Assembly: GCA_021018995.1 (NCBI GenBank)
Contig: CM037585.1
Coordinates: 128,368,831-128,432,830, forward strand
Length of the DNA stretch: 64,000 bases
From: Chloranthus sessilifolius
Lineage: Eukaryota; Streptophyta; Magnoliopsida; Chloranthales; Chloranthaceae
Direction of reading: 5' to 3'
Shown in pieces: positions 22,502-33,099 of this stretch. The notes beneath the pieces are model-generated. The model was not told the DNA's origin. It saw only the letters and a program-made list of their open reading frames with translations, and did no database searches. Each line of letters begins with the position of its first letter. The first letter of the stretch is position 1. The position numbers and the translations under genes were made by a program.

Positions 22502-24812
22502 TATGTTTGGCTCTGTCCAGCGCCATCAACCATCATCCCGATCTTCAAAAGCGCGCAAGTTGTGATTTTATGACCCAACTGACCACAACCCTTACAACGA
22601 CGTCTCTTCTTTTGTGAATGTTCAAAACCAATCTTCATTCCAGACTTTATTATGTCATTGTTGCTTGGCCTACCTTTGATGACACATTGTATTGGATCTC
22701 GCATTGTAATATTGGCATGGTCTTGTAATAAAATTCCTTCGCTAGCCTGGGAGGGGCCACCCAGACAAGACGCAATGCTAGTCGCTCTTTCATTATCCTC
22801 TTCTTGTATAATGGCCTCTATGCCTTGTAATAATTTCATCTTCCCTCCCAACGTGTAATCCACCAAGTGATTCGATTTTATTTCCAATTGAATTAACTTC
22901 AGTCTAACTTCTCTCACCTTCCATATTTTCATCGTAGATACAGAATTGGAATCATCTTTTTCACTCACCCCTAAACTTACATTACTGTATCTAACATCTT
23001 TCATCCATCGACGTAGAATATACTTGGACGGAATTTATTTTACCTCTTCGTTGAAGTAAACTTTAAAGATGTGAGAACACAACAAACCCTCTGTCTCAAA
23101 GTGCTTTTAATCACAAGTGGTTGTGGCATCTCCACACTTGAAACAGACTTTGAATGTTCGACCGCTATCCTCCGTGCCATCCCCACCAATTCTACGCACT
23201 TGGTATACAATAACCGCCTCGGCTTCCTCTTCGATGATCTTTTAGGACTTAAAAGATGCAAACTTTCGAAATTCAGAGTGGAATCTATCAAACCTAGTTC
23301 TGGTATACACAACAGTGACATGCCTCTCGATTGAATTTTCGAACAAGAGGTCCAGTGTCGTAGACATTGAGACGAGATCCTCCCTATTTTCTTTATCGCG
23401 ATAAGATTGGACGACAAGAACGTATTGCTTGACAAATTCCATCAAACTCATATGGGTATTGACATAGGTATCGAAGAAAGAATTTATACTTTCTACGCAT
23501 TACGTAGTAGTCATGTTGGTTCAAAAGGTATCGCTCAAGTAGCATGAAATCCATTTCCTTCTAAGAACGTACATTTGTTTCATCCACGTATTGTCTTGCA
23601 ATTGAAACTCCTCGACGACTTCTGCCCATCTCCTTTCGAAATCATCAACCGTTTGACTGAACTTGCATTGATTGTATTTTCTTCCGAAAGTTTTAAACTT
23701 TATCTTCAGCTAAGAGAGATGGTTCAATTCATTCCTCCCTATGTGTCATAAGCAGAGGCGATGCGTGGTCTCCGGAAGAACTTCAGAGATGACTTTGCTC
23801 ATCTCGTTGCATTGATTAGTGATGATTGTATTAGGTTTTTTATGACCCATGCACTTTAGCCATGTGTTAAACAACTAAATGAATGTCTCATCCGCAAGCA
23901 ACACACATCCAAAAAGCGTCGTCTGCCAATAATGGTTGACTCCCACGAATGGGGTGAACGGTAGCAATAATTTATTTATTTTGTAAGTGGTGTCGAATAC
24001 CACCACATCACCGAACTGTTGATGCACCATCCGTGACCTATGATAAACCCAAAATATACTATACATACAATATTCTTCATCTAGTTCAACTTCAAAGAAG
24101 AAATCATCTCCTTTATTATGTCTATCAATGAAGGTCTTGATCATGGTCGTGCAACCACCACATCTCTTTTAAGTAATCTCGTGTTTATTGAGGATTTACC
24201 GTCACCCAGCCTCTCCATCCCAACTCGATAAAATAACAGAAATCTTAGAAGTAGAAATTATGCCATCAAATGCTCCTATCAATGATTTACTTGCCCCGTT
24301 CATCTTATTATGTGATCGTAGTTCCTTAACCTTCGTAGGTGTATATAATTGATGATTATGCGGGTCTCTAAATTCCATAACTTCTCACAATTTTTGGTTG
24401 TCGATCATAATCTTCAACCTTACCCTACATTGGCATCTGTTATCTCTTGAGCACTTTATATCGGCATGTAATTTATGTTTGTCAGGCTGCTTGAACCCTT
24501 TAAACGAACATACATATATTTTCTTTATAATCTCCCCCTTTGTGAATTTATAAGCATTACTTTTCCTAACGTTGAAACCAACTTTCTTCGCGTATAAATT
24601 ATAGAAGTTATAGGCTTCATCTTCATATTAGAATTTCAAGCCCATACGTGGCTTTCATTTCTCGCTTATATTCTCGGCACCCCCACAAGAATCCAACATT
24701 TCGATAACCCTATCACAATCAAATGGAACTGCTTCTAAAGAAACCGTCTTAGGGGTGAGATTTAAATCAACACCATCTACATTGAATCCTCCAATCGAGT
24801 TTATTACCGGCC
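22502..24812 (-). pseudogene. FAR1-type Mutator-like transposase (MURA), decayed
   Basis: Domains in order on the minus strand: an acidic N-terminal part (24,655-24,812, after an AG acceptor at 24,813); a FAR1 DNA-binding zinc-finger part at about 24,380-24,660 (EAYNFYNLYAKKVGFNVRKS, CSFKGFKQPDKHKL, CQCRVRLKI, then DPHNH); the MULE DDE transposase core at 23,875-24,144 (FGDVVVFDTTYKINKLLLPF, PFVGVNHYWQTTLFGC); the C-terminal helical part at about 23,240-23,450 (LMEFVKQYVLVVQSYRDKEN); a SWIM-type segment near 23,010-23,130 (ETEGLLCSHIFKVYFNE, IPSKYILRRWMKD); and a zinc knuckle CKGCGQLGH-x4-C near 22,545-22,590. Stops and frame changes are present, for example TAA in KF-stop-YEDEAY and TGA where W is expected in KL(W)EVMEF. 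Context and decay argue for a transposon and against a domesticated FHY3/FAR1 gene. Confidence 0.85.
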
Positions 24813-25200
24813 CTGCATTAGACAAAAAATAAATCAATAATAGGCTAATAAGGAAACAAATTCGCGTTAGAAGTGTGACACGACCATTCCAAGCGCCGAC
24901 GTTTCAATATGAAAGTGATGACACTTTTAACTCGTAGCGTCGTCGCTTCCTATCGCTTCAAATAATAAATGTGTGCTTATAATTTATATTTTCAAATGCT
25001 TATAATTTTTTTATCTCCACCCTGTAAATAAGTGAAGTGATCCATCAACTACAAGCAAATGAGGACACCGATTCACATACGAAGCGTCATCGCGTGGGTG
25101 TAGAAGCGACGACGCATCTAATGTCATATATATTTGAATGTTTCATAAGCTGAAAATAATATACAAGAAAAAGAATTAATACTTAGCTTAAATGTCACTC
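24813..25200 (-). other. 5' intron of the transposase with palindrome clusters
   Basis: A TTTTTTGTCTAATGCAG acceptor abuts the first recognised coding exon. Within the intron are GAAGCG/CGCTTC clusters at about 24,870-24,965 and 25,078-25,120. The donor was not placed. Confidence 0.4.
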
Positions 25201-25206
25201 TTCTTG

Positions 25207-25590
25207 CCTTCTATCTAGTATGTGCTCCAGAAAAAAAGAGAAAGTTGTCTCTTATGCGCTTCTATCCAGTACGAGTTTCAGAAAAAAAAAAAGTTGTCTC
25301 ATTTACGCTTCAATCCAATACGAGCTTTAGAAAAAAAGAGAAAGTTGTCTCTTTTGCGCTTCTATCCAATACGACTTCCAGAAAAAGCACAGAAGTTGTC
25401 TCTTTTACGCTTCTATCAAGTATGAGATCTAGAAAAAATAGAAAGTTGTCTCTTATGCGCTTCTATCCAGGAAGAGAGAGAGAGAGAGAGAGAGAAAGTT
25501 GTGTGCTTCTATAGCGCCAATGCTCTAGTGAGAGAGAGAGAAGGTTGTACGCTTCTATCCAGACCATAATCTAGTGAGAGACTGTACAAA
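25207..25590. repeat. Tandem array, ~50-bp unit, about 8 copies
   Basis: Each unit begins GCGCTTCTATCCAG (with variants) and contains AGAAAAAAAGAGAAAGTTGTCTC. It lies just upstream of the transposase gene, at the putative right edge of the Mutator complex, and its CGCTTC core matches the palindrome used inside the complex. Open frames through it are repeat artefacts. Confidence 0.8.
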
Positions 25591-26007
25591 GAAGCACAAG
25601 TGCCAGAGAGGAAATAAAACGAGGGAGAGAAAGAACCTAAAGAGGGATGAGAAGAGGAGGAACGAGAGAGAGAAAGAACCTGAAGAGGGAAGGAAAGAAA
25701 AGGAACCTATACTATTTTTTGAATTATTTTACCATCATATCATGACAAGATCTTCTCCTTGGGGACAACGCTTCCTTCCTCCGTCAGGTGTAGCCTCCAT
25801 TATTCCCCTACTGCATACTTTACCTACCACTGGCATTAGGAAACCCCCGTTGTGGCTAACCCAGGTTAGTGTAAAAGCACTTTCCACGTGTCCGCTCCCC
25901 GTTCGGGAGCGTAGAGAAATCTCTACCTTGAGTGCACTTTCCCTTTTCCTTATATATATCCATTATAAGTAATTGTTATAAGGCTAAAAAAAAACTTTAA
26001 CATATTT

Positions 26008-26534
26008 TTTTTTATTGGTTTTAATTTGTCTACTCACATTTCTAAATACCTAACTATTCCATCTATAAAGAGTATCAAGGAACACCTCCGATTTTTCATA
26101 TTGCCACATAATTTCATTAAAATCACCGAAACAAATCCACGACAACCTACAAGAGTTGTGAAGCCTCTCAAACAGTTACCATGATTGATGCCGTTTAGTG
26201 GTAATCGAGTCCCCATAAAAACATCTGATTCACCAACCGTGTTGATCATTATTTGACGCAATCTGCAAGTCAATATTAGAATGGGAAAAAGATTGTAGAT
26301 CAAGAACCACATCATTTGACTACAACATTGCTAAGCCACCTGATCTTCAAACACAATCAACATATACTCCATTTTGAAAACCCAATTTCCATTTCAAATT
26401 TTCCATCAAATATGTTTGTAATTTTGTTTCCATGAGAAACAAAACCTTAGGGTTTTCATCTTTCACCAATTGGTGAAGAGCACGAACTGTCAGAAATTCC
26501 CAAGACCCTGACAGTTCCAACTGATGATTTTCAT
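26008..26534 (-). pseudogene. LINE ORF2 fragment (AP-like endonuclease only)
   Basis: It begins MKIISWNCQGLGN at 26,534, the usual start of the plant L1 endonuclease, and reaches ICFGDFNEI near 26,110-26,140. Several stops and frame changes interrupt it. It ends before any reverse-transcriptase motif. Confidence 0.75.
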
Positions 26535-26689
26535 GGCGACCGGCGGGACTGCATTGCAGCCTCCGCCGATGTAATGGTCTCCACCACCACTTTCTCCTGT
26601 ACCGATGACTTTTGTTTTTTGAAATCTTTAAGAGGCCTCAAAAGAGACTCATTAGAAGACCCTTTCCTTCGTGAGCCGATATCTGATCT

Positions 26690-28281
26690 CTAATCCCTGG
26701 CCGTATCTGTCAACGATCCTACTTCCTTAGGTGCTGCCGATCCAACTGTATTTAAATTGTCATTTTTCGTAACCGCCGTCGTTGAAACTATCACTCCATC
26801 CTGCACTAGCCATTTCCATTTGCGAGAATTATTCCCATTGAACTTTTCCCCAATTTTTGGCATGCAATCGATCATGTTCGCAAGGATAGGGGAAAATGGG
26901 ATTGGTGAGTTTTGTAACCGTTGGGGAGAGTCAATTGGGTCATGGGTTGACAATTGAGGCAACTCAATATCAAGAGGGGGTTCATGATAATTGGGATTCA
27001 TAGAAAGCAACACCTTTCATTTTCCTCCCATATTAATGGTCCATTGATTGCAACACTCCCACCTCGAATAACATGTCTACTAGACACATCGACAACTTGC
27101 GTAACTGTCACCCCACTGTGACTGCCATCTGAAAGGTCGACTCGCTTTTCTACTCGTTTTTCGGCTCGTTCTTTGACTCGCCTCCCATCACTGTGTGAAG
27201 TTCCACCACCATTGTCTCCATCTCTGTTAATGGTCCATTGATAGTTGGGATTCATAGAAAGCAACACCTTTTCATTTTCCTCTGAAATTAATGGTCCATT
27301 GATTGCCACTCTCCCACCTCAATTAGCGTGTCCACTAGACACATCGACAACTTGCGTAACTGTCACCCCATTGTGATTGCCATCCAAAAGGTTGACTCAC
27401 TTTTCTACTCATTTTTTGGTTTGTTCTTCGACTCACCTCTCACCACTGTGTGAAGTTCCACCACCATTGTCCCCATCTCTGTTAATACCTCCACCATTGT
27501 CGTACCGACTTTCGTTGTTAAAACTACCGCCATCCACCCTTTTGAAGAGATTCCGAAAATTCCGAGGAGGGACTCGCATCCAAGGCCCATATTGTTCTCC
27601 GTGTAGGTTTGGTCCATCTTTCGCTTCCCAATATCGATCAGCATGTCCAATACTGCCTCATGTATAGCAAAAGGATGGTAATCTCTCTTAGGTAAATTTG
27701 ACCCATTTATCTTTACCATTAACTTCAGAATAATACCCCGAGGTAGTGGTTTTGTGATGTCAATAACAGTACGGATTCTCAAGAACTTTCCCCACCCAAT
27801 ACCGTCCTTTCCACTTTCAACAGTTTCAATAGCCCCAATGTGGTTGCCAATCCTCTCTCCTATAATTCTTGTCACCGCCCTTAGAGGGAGTCCAATTATC
27901 TGGATTCAGAATGGAGATCTACTAGAGGGAGTCCAACTGATCAATCGTTGCGTCTACCTTGAACTCCATTTTCACAATGAGTTGCTTATCAAAACTCCAA
28001 GGACTTTGTTTGATAATTTGCTCACCATGATGCTTCTCTGAAAATTGGAACAAAAAAATATTCTCTTTCATTTCAGTCGCAGTTAATGTTTCTATTCCTT
28101 TCCACATGATCTTTATCGTATCTTTGAAAGCATTAGGATTCACCCTTCTTGTTGAAATAATTTTTCCAATAAGACAGTTTGTATCCGGCACCATTAGTGC
28201 CTCTGATCCAACAATAATCTCTCTGGCCTCTGGTTTAGTGAGAATTAGTTTCCTATTCATGGCTTCAATAACACTGTCCAT
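26690..28281 (-). pseudogene. LINE ORF1 (DUF4283 plus zinc knuckle), broken
   Basis: The start MDSVIEAMNRKLILTKPEAR leads into a DUF4283-like domain (FLFQFSEKHHGEQIIKQSPW, then FDKQLIVKM), open from 28,281 to 27,922. It continues in shifted frames: RIGNHIGAIETV near 27,840, then a damaged CCHC knuckle near 27,630-27,670 (RLPSFCYT-stop-GSIGH) followed by QYGPWMR. The second Cys codon is a TGA and the last Cys position is Tyr. A 254-bp tandem duplication (about 26,991-27,244 and 27,245-27,490) lengthens the 3' part. The nucleic-acid-binding chaperone role is known for the family. Confidence 0.75.
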
Positions 28282-28522
28282 TAAGCAAGGAACGATGAAG
28301 AATAGTCAGAAAGAAAAACTCTCACTAAGGAAATGTAGAAGGAAGAGGAGAAAACGGTTTTAAAAACTGCACGGCACTCTCCTTTTTACGTGAATGGCGC
28401 AAAACTTTAACATATTTATCATTAGGGTTACATGTTGTAATTATCCATTATAAGTAACTGTTAGATTAATTTAAAAGTTTCTTATAAGGTTAAAAAAAAT
28501 ATTGTAAAAAATATTATATATA

Positions 28523-28903
28523 GGAAAAGGCCTCCGTCCTCCATGGGAGGACGGTCACCGTCCTCCAAGCTTCCACGTGGAGCTCCACGTGGCAGCCAAC
28601 ATATTGTTTCGATCCCACGTGGAGCTCAGGTGCATTGCTTAGATCATCTTTGTAAAAATAAAAATTTGAAAACCCATCTCCACCGTGTGTTTTTTGAACC
28701 TTGAAATGTGGATCAATGAAACCCGTCAAACTTTGACTTGTAGGTTTAAAAAGTTTTTTTCAAATTTTTTTTTTTTTAATATTGATCTATACCGTCCACT
28801 TGTGCTCCACGTGGCACTCAAATAATGTTTTAGATGCCACGTGGAGCTCCATGAGAATCTTGGAGGACGGTGACCATCCTCCATTGGAGGACCTAACCGG
28901 CTC

Positions 28904-28905
<2 letters not shown>
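28523..28905. mobile_element. MULE-type foldback MITE with 9-bp TSD
   Basis: Flanked by TTATATATA (28,514-28,522 and 28,906-28,914). The long inverted arms contain CCGTCCTCCATGGGAGGACGGT and CCACGTGGAGCTCCACGTGGCA palindromes. The right end adjoins a TA microsatellite, so the TSD call carries some risk. Non-coding. Confidence 0.7.

Positions 28906-28979
<74 letters not shown>
28906..28979. repeat. (TA)n microsatellite
   Basis: A long uninterrupted TA run directly after the MITE; frames reading Tyr-Ile repeats through it are artefacts. Confidence 0.95.
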
Positions 28980-28981
<2 letters not shown>

Positions 28982-30180
28982 ATATTTGATATTAAGCGAA
29001 CTGAGTCTTGCCTAACCTACCTTTACAAGGCTCGACTCTAACTGGCTTTGCTTCAAGCGAGCTTCAGATAAAAAGCTCGGCTACACTCTCAAGCCGAACT
29101 CAAAGAGAGCAAAAACTCTTACTTTTTGAGTCGAGTCGATCTGGCTCAGCTTTGTTGAAGCCGTAATGCCTTTTGTAGGTTGTCCATGAGTCAGGTCGAC
29201 CCAATATCTGACCGGATTTTCTACTGGGTTAAACACATAGACTTGCCTGTTGGGTTGGGTTGGATGAAAATTCGGTCAGGTCAGGTCTAGTCGACCTGAT
29301 ATTTGTTATAGAAAATCCATGAAAATAGGGGGTTTTTAATCGGGTCAGGTCAGATCAAGTCTTTAAGTCTTTAACCGGCGCAATTTTTAAGGTGATACTG
29401 GCAATAGGCTTCTTATAATCCTGACTACTATATAAAAGTAAATAGGTTTTGTTAGCTTTTCATACCTAAAATGCCCCTAATTCATATCTCATATATAGTC
29501 CCATGTACTAATTACAAAATCTTCTAATTAAACTATGACTCTAAAGTTTAAACTAGCCCGTAGCTCATATCTCATGCAAACCTAAAATAGTGCAGATCAA
29601 GTACGGGTTCCAGATCAAAATCCAAAATCTAAGGAAAGAGATCCTTCATCATCAAAGGAAAGAGACGGGTTACCTCAACCGTTGGATTTCCACGGCTATG
29701 GAATATCTGCCTAACTTTTACGGTTTTGATTTGGGCCATTTCTCTCTCTCTCTCTACCGTCTTATACACGATCTCTTAGATCTGCTATGGATGGCTGAAA
29801 GTATTTATAGCCGATGGTAGGTTCATCTACCCACTGTAAATTTATCTCGGCCGTCAGTTTTCGCTTTGGTATTAGATTCACCTGTGCACTCTCCTTCTGC
29901 GAAAACCGTCAAAACATGACGCTACACAGTTATTTATGAACGCCCAAATTTGTGGCTAAAGATTTATTTATACTTTACCATTTTTCACGGTCGCTTGAAT
30001 TTGAGACACGTGGCATGTTTAGAGCATATTCGAATTTCCAATGGCATATCTCACAGCAATACGGGATTCATGTATTGACGAGTTTGGGCTGATTATATGT
30101 TGTGCTAAAGAGTAAAGATGGATACATAATGGGCTAAGATATTAATAATCAGACCGTCAAATTGATTGATTATATATTAA
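28980..30180. other. Degenerate repeat DNA, no gene seen
   Basis: 29,000-29,170 has GCTCGACTC/GAGTCGAG motifs and 29,170-29,400 has GGGTC(A/G)GGTC motifs, both like remnants of hAT-type repeats. The rest is unremarkable. Confidence 0.4.
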
Positions 30181-30580
30181 GGAAGCCTTTACTTGCACAC
30201 GCTTTTTAAGTGATTGCACTGAGGTTAAAAACAGACTTTGTATTTTAGGGGCATGTGATATATGAAAATGCAATTTGGGCCGTTTGATTTAAAGTTCATG
30301 ATCTATAGATCCTTAGTGGGTAAGATTAGCATGAAATATAATTTTCATCATGTGATTAAATATAGTCAAAGGCTATTATTTGATTCAATGGTTGACAGCA
30401 ATAAATCATATGATAAATATAGTGTTTTGCTCCAATCTTATCCACTAAAGATTTATAGATGATGAACTTTAAATAAGACGGCCTAAATTGCGTTTTCACA
30501 TGTCACATGTCCCTAAAATGTAAAGTCTTTTTTTAACCTCGATGCAATCACTTAAAAAGCTTGTGCAAGTAATGGCTCCC
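30181..30580. mobile_element. MITE (GGGAGCCATTACTTGCACA family), full-length
   Basis: The termini GGAAGCCTTTACTTGCACACG and GGGAGCCATTACTTGCACAAG face each other as inverted repeats about 45 bp long (through CTTTTTAAGTGATTGCA). The interior inverted pair ATAGATCC..TTAGTG / CACTAAAG..TATAGAT is also conserved. Four copies of the family lie in this window. Confidence 0.75.
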
Positions 30581-30599
30581 AATATTAACGGGTAATAAG

Positions 30600-30790
30600 C
30601 TCAAAAATCATTTTGTGTGGGAGATTTGGACTATCTGATCTGTACACTCTAATATCAACTATTGTTACTCTATTATCAACTATTGTTTTTAATTTTAATT
30701 ATTGATATTAAAGTTTATCAATTGGAGGATTTATATCCACTTAAGGGCATGATTCCTTCGAGATACACTCTTGTGACTATAATTTAAAAT
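30600..30790. mobile_element. Partial copy of the 6.7-kb MITE family
   Basis: It shares the ATATCAACTATTGTT..GATATTAAAG..TTTATATCCACTTA..GGCATGATTC order with 6790-6930. Truncated. Confidence 0.5.
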
Positions 30791-31378
30791 GCCAAATATG
30801 ACTTGCGATTTATTCATTAAAACAAAACATAAAAAAATAAATAGTAAAAAAATAATAAAAATAAAAAATCATATGCTACTAGTATGAACCCAAACACTTA
30901 GGACTAGCTCTTTTTTCTAAACCGTTCATTTCTAAGATATCGATTTAATGATAATAATTTTGGTATAAGCGCATGAGTTGGTGTTAAGTAAGCATCTCGA
31001 ATACTAAGGTGCTTAGCCACTTTTTGAGATTTGTGCCACATGAAAACACCATATGAAATTTTCAGTGCAAAATTTGGCATGAAAACATGTTCTTATTATC
31101 GGATTTAATGCAATCAAAGGCCATAAAGAATTAATAATATCATGCAAATTTAGATGATAGAAATCGTGTTTTTGCCAAATTCTTGACGATCTTTGATTGT
31201 GATGAATCTAATGATGGAGTTCATGTTATGTGTCAAATTTTTATACAAAAAATATTTGTTTCTATAAAGTATTTGGCTTGTGTACTTTTACATGGTACTC
31301 ATTTCACCTTTAAGCTACACATGACATATAGGATAAGAGACTCATTTCTTGCACTCGAAAATGTGGCCCTTGCACCAA
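30791..31378. other. A/T-rich DNA, nothing recognised
   Basis: Weak similarity to MITE interiors (CACATGAAAA segments) only. Confidence 0.35.
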
Positions 31379-31600
31379 AGTTAAAGAAAGACTTTATATT
31401 TTATAGACATATGACATGTGAAAACGCAATCTGGTCTGTCTGATTTAAAGTTCATGTTCTGTAGATCCTTAGTAGATAAGATTGGAGCAAAACATAATAT
31501 TTATCATATGATTTATTGTTGTCAATTGTTGAATCAAATAATAGCTTTTGATTATATTTAATCACATGATGAAGATTATATTTCGTGGTAATCTTTTGCA
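31379..31600. mobile_element. MITE (GGGAGCCATTACTTGCACA family), fragment
   Basis: It retains GTTAAAGAAAGACTTTATATTTTA through CACATGATGAAGATTATATTTCGTG but lacks both termini. Confidence 0.6.
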
Positions 31601-32060
31601 CGTAATATCTTTAAATGATGGGCTCCAAATCAAACGGTTTAGATAGAGTTTTGGTTGGTGTTATCGGCACACTACTTTATGTTACAGTTATCGCATTCAA
31701 TGAATAAAAACAGTTGAAAATGAGTGGACATCCACGGTCTAAAATGTGTTCAAACGATAAAAAATTTAATGCGCTATGATGTATGAGACAGTATCCAAAA
31801 TTTGGTTGAAGTTAAGACCATAAATATATATATATTTTTAATAGATGACATACGACATTGCATAAGATCCCAAAAAAGGCACTATCTTGGAATCAAGTGT
31901 CACATGACATATAATCTGAGGTTTGAATACATAGGTTCATTCATACATTATAATTCATAGATCTTTTCCATTTTATAAGTTTATTATTATTTTTATGATT
32001 TTATAGAGCAACACATGCAAAACACATGCCTTTTTACTAGTGCAATAAAAAAAAAACAAA

Positions 32061-32312
32061 GGGAGCCATTACTTACACATGCTTTTTAAGTGATTACACC
32101 GAGGTTAAAGAAAGACTTTATTTTAGGGACATGTGAAAAGGCAATCTAAGCCATCTGAATTAAAGTTCATGATCTAAGATCCTTAGTGGATAAAATCACG
32201 ATATTTATCATATGATTTATTTTTGTCAACCGTTGAATCAAATAAAAGGCTTTGACAATATTTAACCTCGGTTGCGCAATTACTTAAAAAGCGAGTGCAA
32301 GTAATGGCTCCC
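32061..32312. mobile_element. MITE (GGGAGCCATTACTTGCACA family), deleted copy
   Basis: Both termini are present (GGGAGCCATTACTTACACATG and its inverted partner), but the interior is shorter than in the 30,181-30,580 copy. Confidence 0.7.
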
Positions 32313-32371
32313 TAAAAAAATCAATATCCACGTCACTTATTCCGCAGCTTTATCGCCGTCTTTTTGTTAAG

Positions 32372-33091
32372 TAGGGCTCTCAAGGAGCCGAGTCGAGCCA
32401 GATTTTGGCCCGCACCCAATCCGGAAAAAGTGGTACTTTTTATCAAGCAAACCCAGCCCGGTATCTAGACTGAGCTAAACATGTTGCAACCCGGATCAAT
32501 CCAGGCCGGGCTTGGGTTGAGTGTTCCAACACTCGGTCTGCACCGAGCCTCAATATATATATATATATATATATATCCTTTTAAAGTTATAAAAAAAAAA
32601 ATTCCTTTTAATTAAATATAATTTACTTAAATGTCGTGAGAATAATCGTTATCCGTTATAGCCATTGTGCACCCGTTGTCCTTTCAGGCAATCGTTGTCC
32701 GTTATAGCCATTGTGCAACAAACTAAAATAAAATATTTAAATAAAAGCATATACCTGAGCCTCTACAATATTAATATAATTATTTAATTAAATTTTTTAC
32801 CTTCTTCAAACTTTTTTTAGAAAAAAAAAATAATAACTTAAGCCCAATCACATTTTATTAGAAAAATAATCCTAAAAAAATAGTCCAACCAAAATTTATT
32901 AGAAAAAAATAGCTGAAAAAAAAGCTCGGAAAAGCAACTAAGCCCGGCCCAGCCCGGTAAGGGCCGGGCTTGGGCTGAGTACATTGCAGCCCGGGCTAGG
33001 GACGGGCTGAAAATTTTGAGAACCCGGCCTGGGTAGGTTAGGGTCAGATTGAACCCTAGCCCGGCCCTAATCCGGCCCATTGAGAGCCCAA
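32372..33091. mobile_element. Non-autonomous hAT element with 8-bp TSD
   Basis: Termini TAGGGCTCTCAA and TTGAGAGCCCAA are inverted. The flanking 8-mers TTGTTAAG (32,364-32,371) and CTGTTAAG (33,092-33,099) differ at one base. GC-rich GCCCGGCCC / GGGCCGGGC motifs crowd both subterminal zones, as in the autonomous-type hAT at 58,748-63,828, so it looks like a deletion relative of that family. It contains a (TA)n tract near 32,552-32,577. Non-coding. Confidence 0.8.
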
Positions 33092-33099
33092 CTGTTAAG

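Larger units (their letters stand above)
10600..25600. mobile_element. Decayed multi-gene Mutator-like complex (bounds approximate)
   Basis: The region is unified by dispersed clusters of GAAGCG..CGCTTC palindromes and by two MULE hallmark genes: a FAR1-type transposase on the minus strand and a ULP1/C48-like gene on the plus strand. Mutator-like elements carrying ULP-like peptidase genes are known in plants (the Kaonashi/KI type). Between the two genes is a triplicated block of small ORFs. I could not find terminal inverted repeats or a 9-bp TSD, so it could also be two or more merged elements. In-frame stops in both genes say it is no longer autonomous. Confidence 0.6.
26008..28400 (-). mobile_element. 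L1-type LINE, 3'-truncated, with 17-bp TSD
   Basis: A perfect 17-bp direct repeat AAAACTTTAACATATTT flanks it (25,991-26,007 and 28,401-28,417). The left edge, which is the 3' end on the minus strand, abuts a short T run (poly-A on the minus strand), as expected from target-primed reverse transcription. ORF1 begins at 28,281 and ORF2 near 26,534; the element stops inside the ORF2 endonuclease, so the reverse transcriptase is absent. The 5' end is kept, the opposite of the usual 5' truncation of LINEs. Confidence 0.85.

Noticed and set aside
22502-24812. A functional FHY3/FAR1 light-signalling gene
   Set aside because: In-frame stops, frame changes and the surrounding Mutator complex indicate a transposase relic.
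25222-25514. Repeat proteins from the array upstream of the transposase
   Set aside because: They follow the 50-bp tandem unit in any frame; no independent support.
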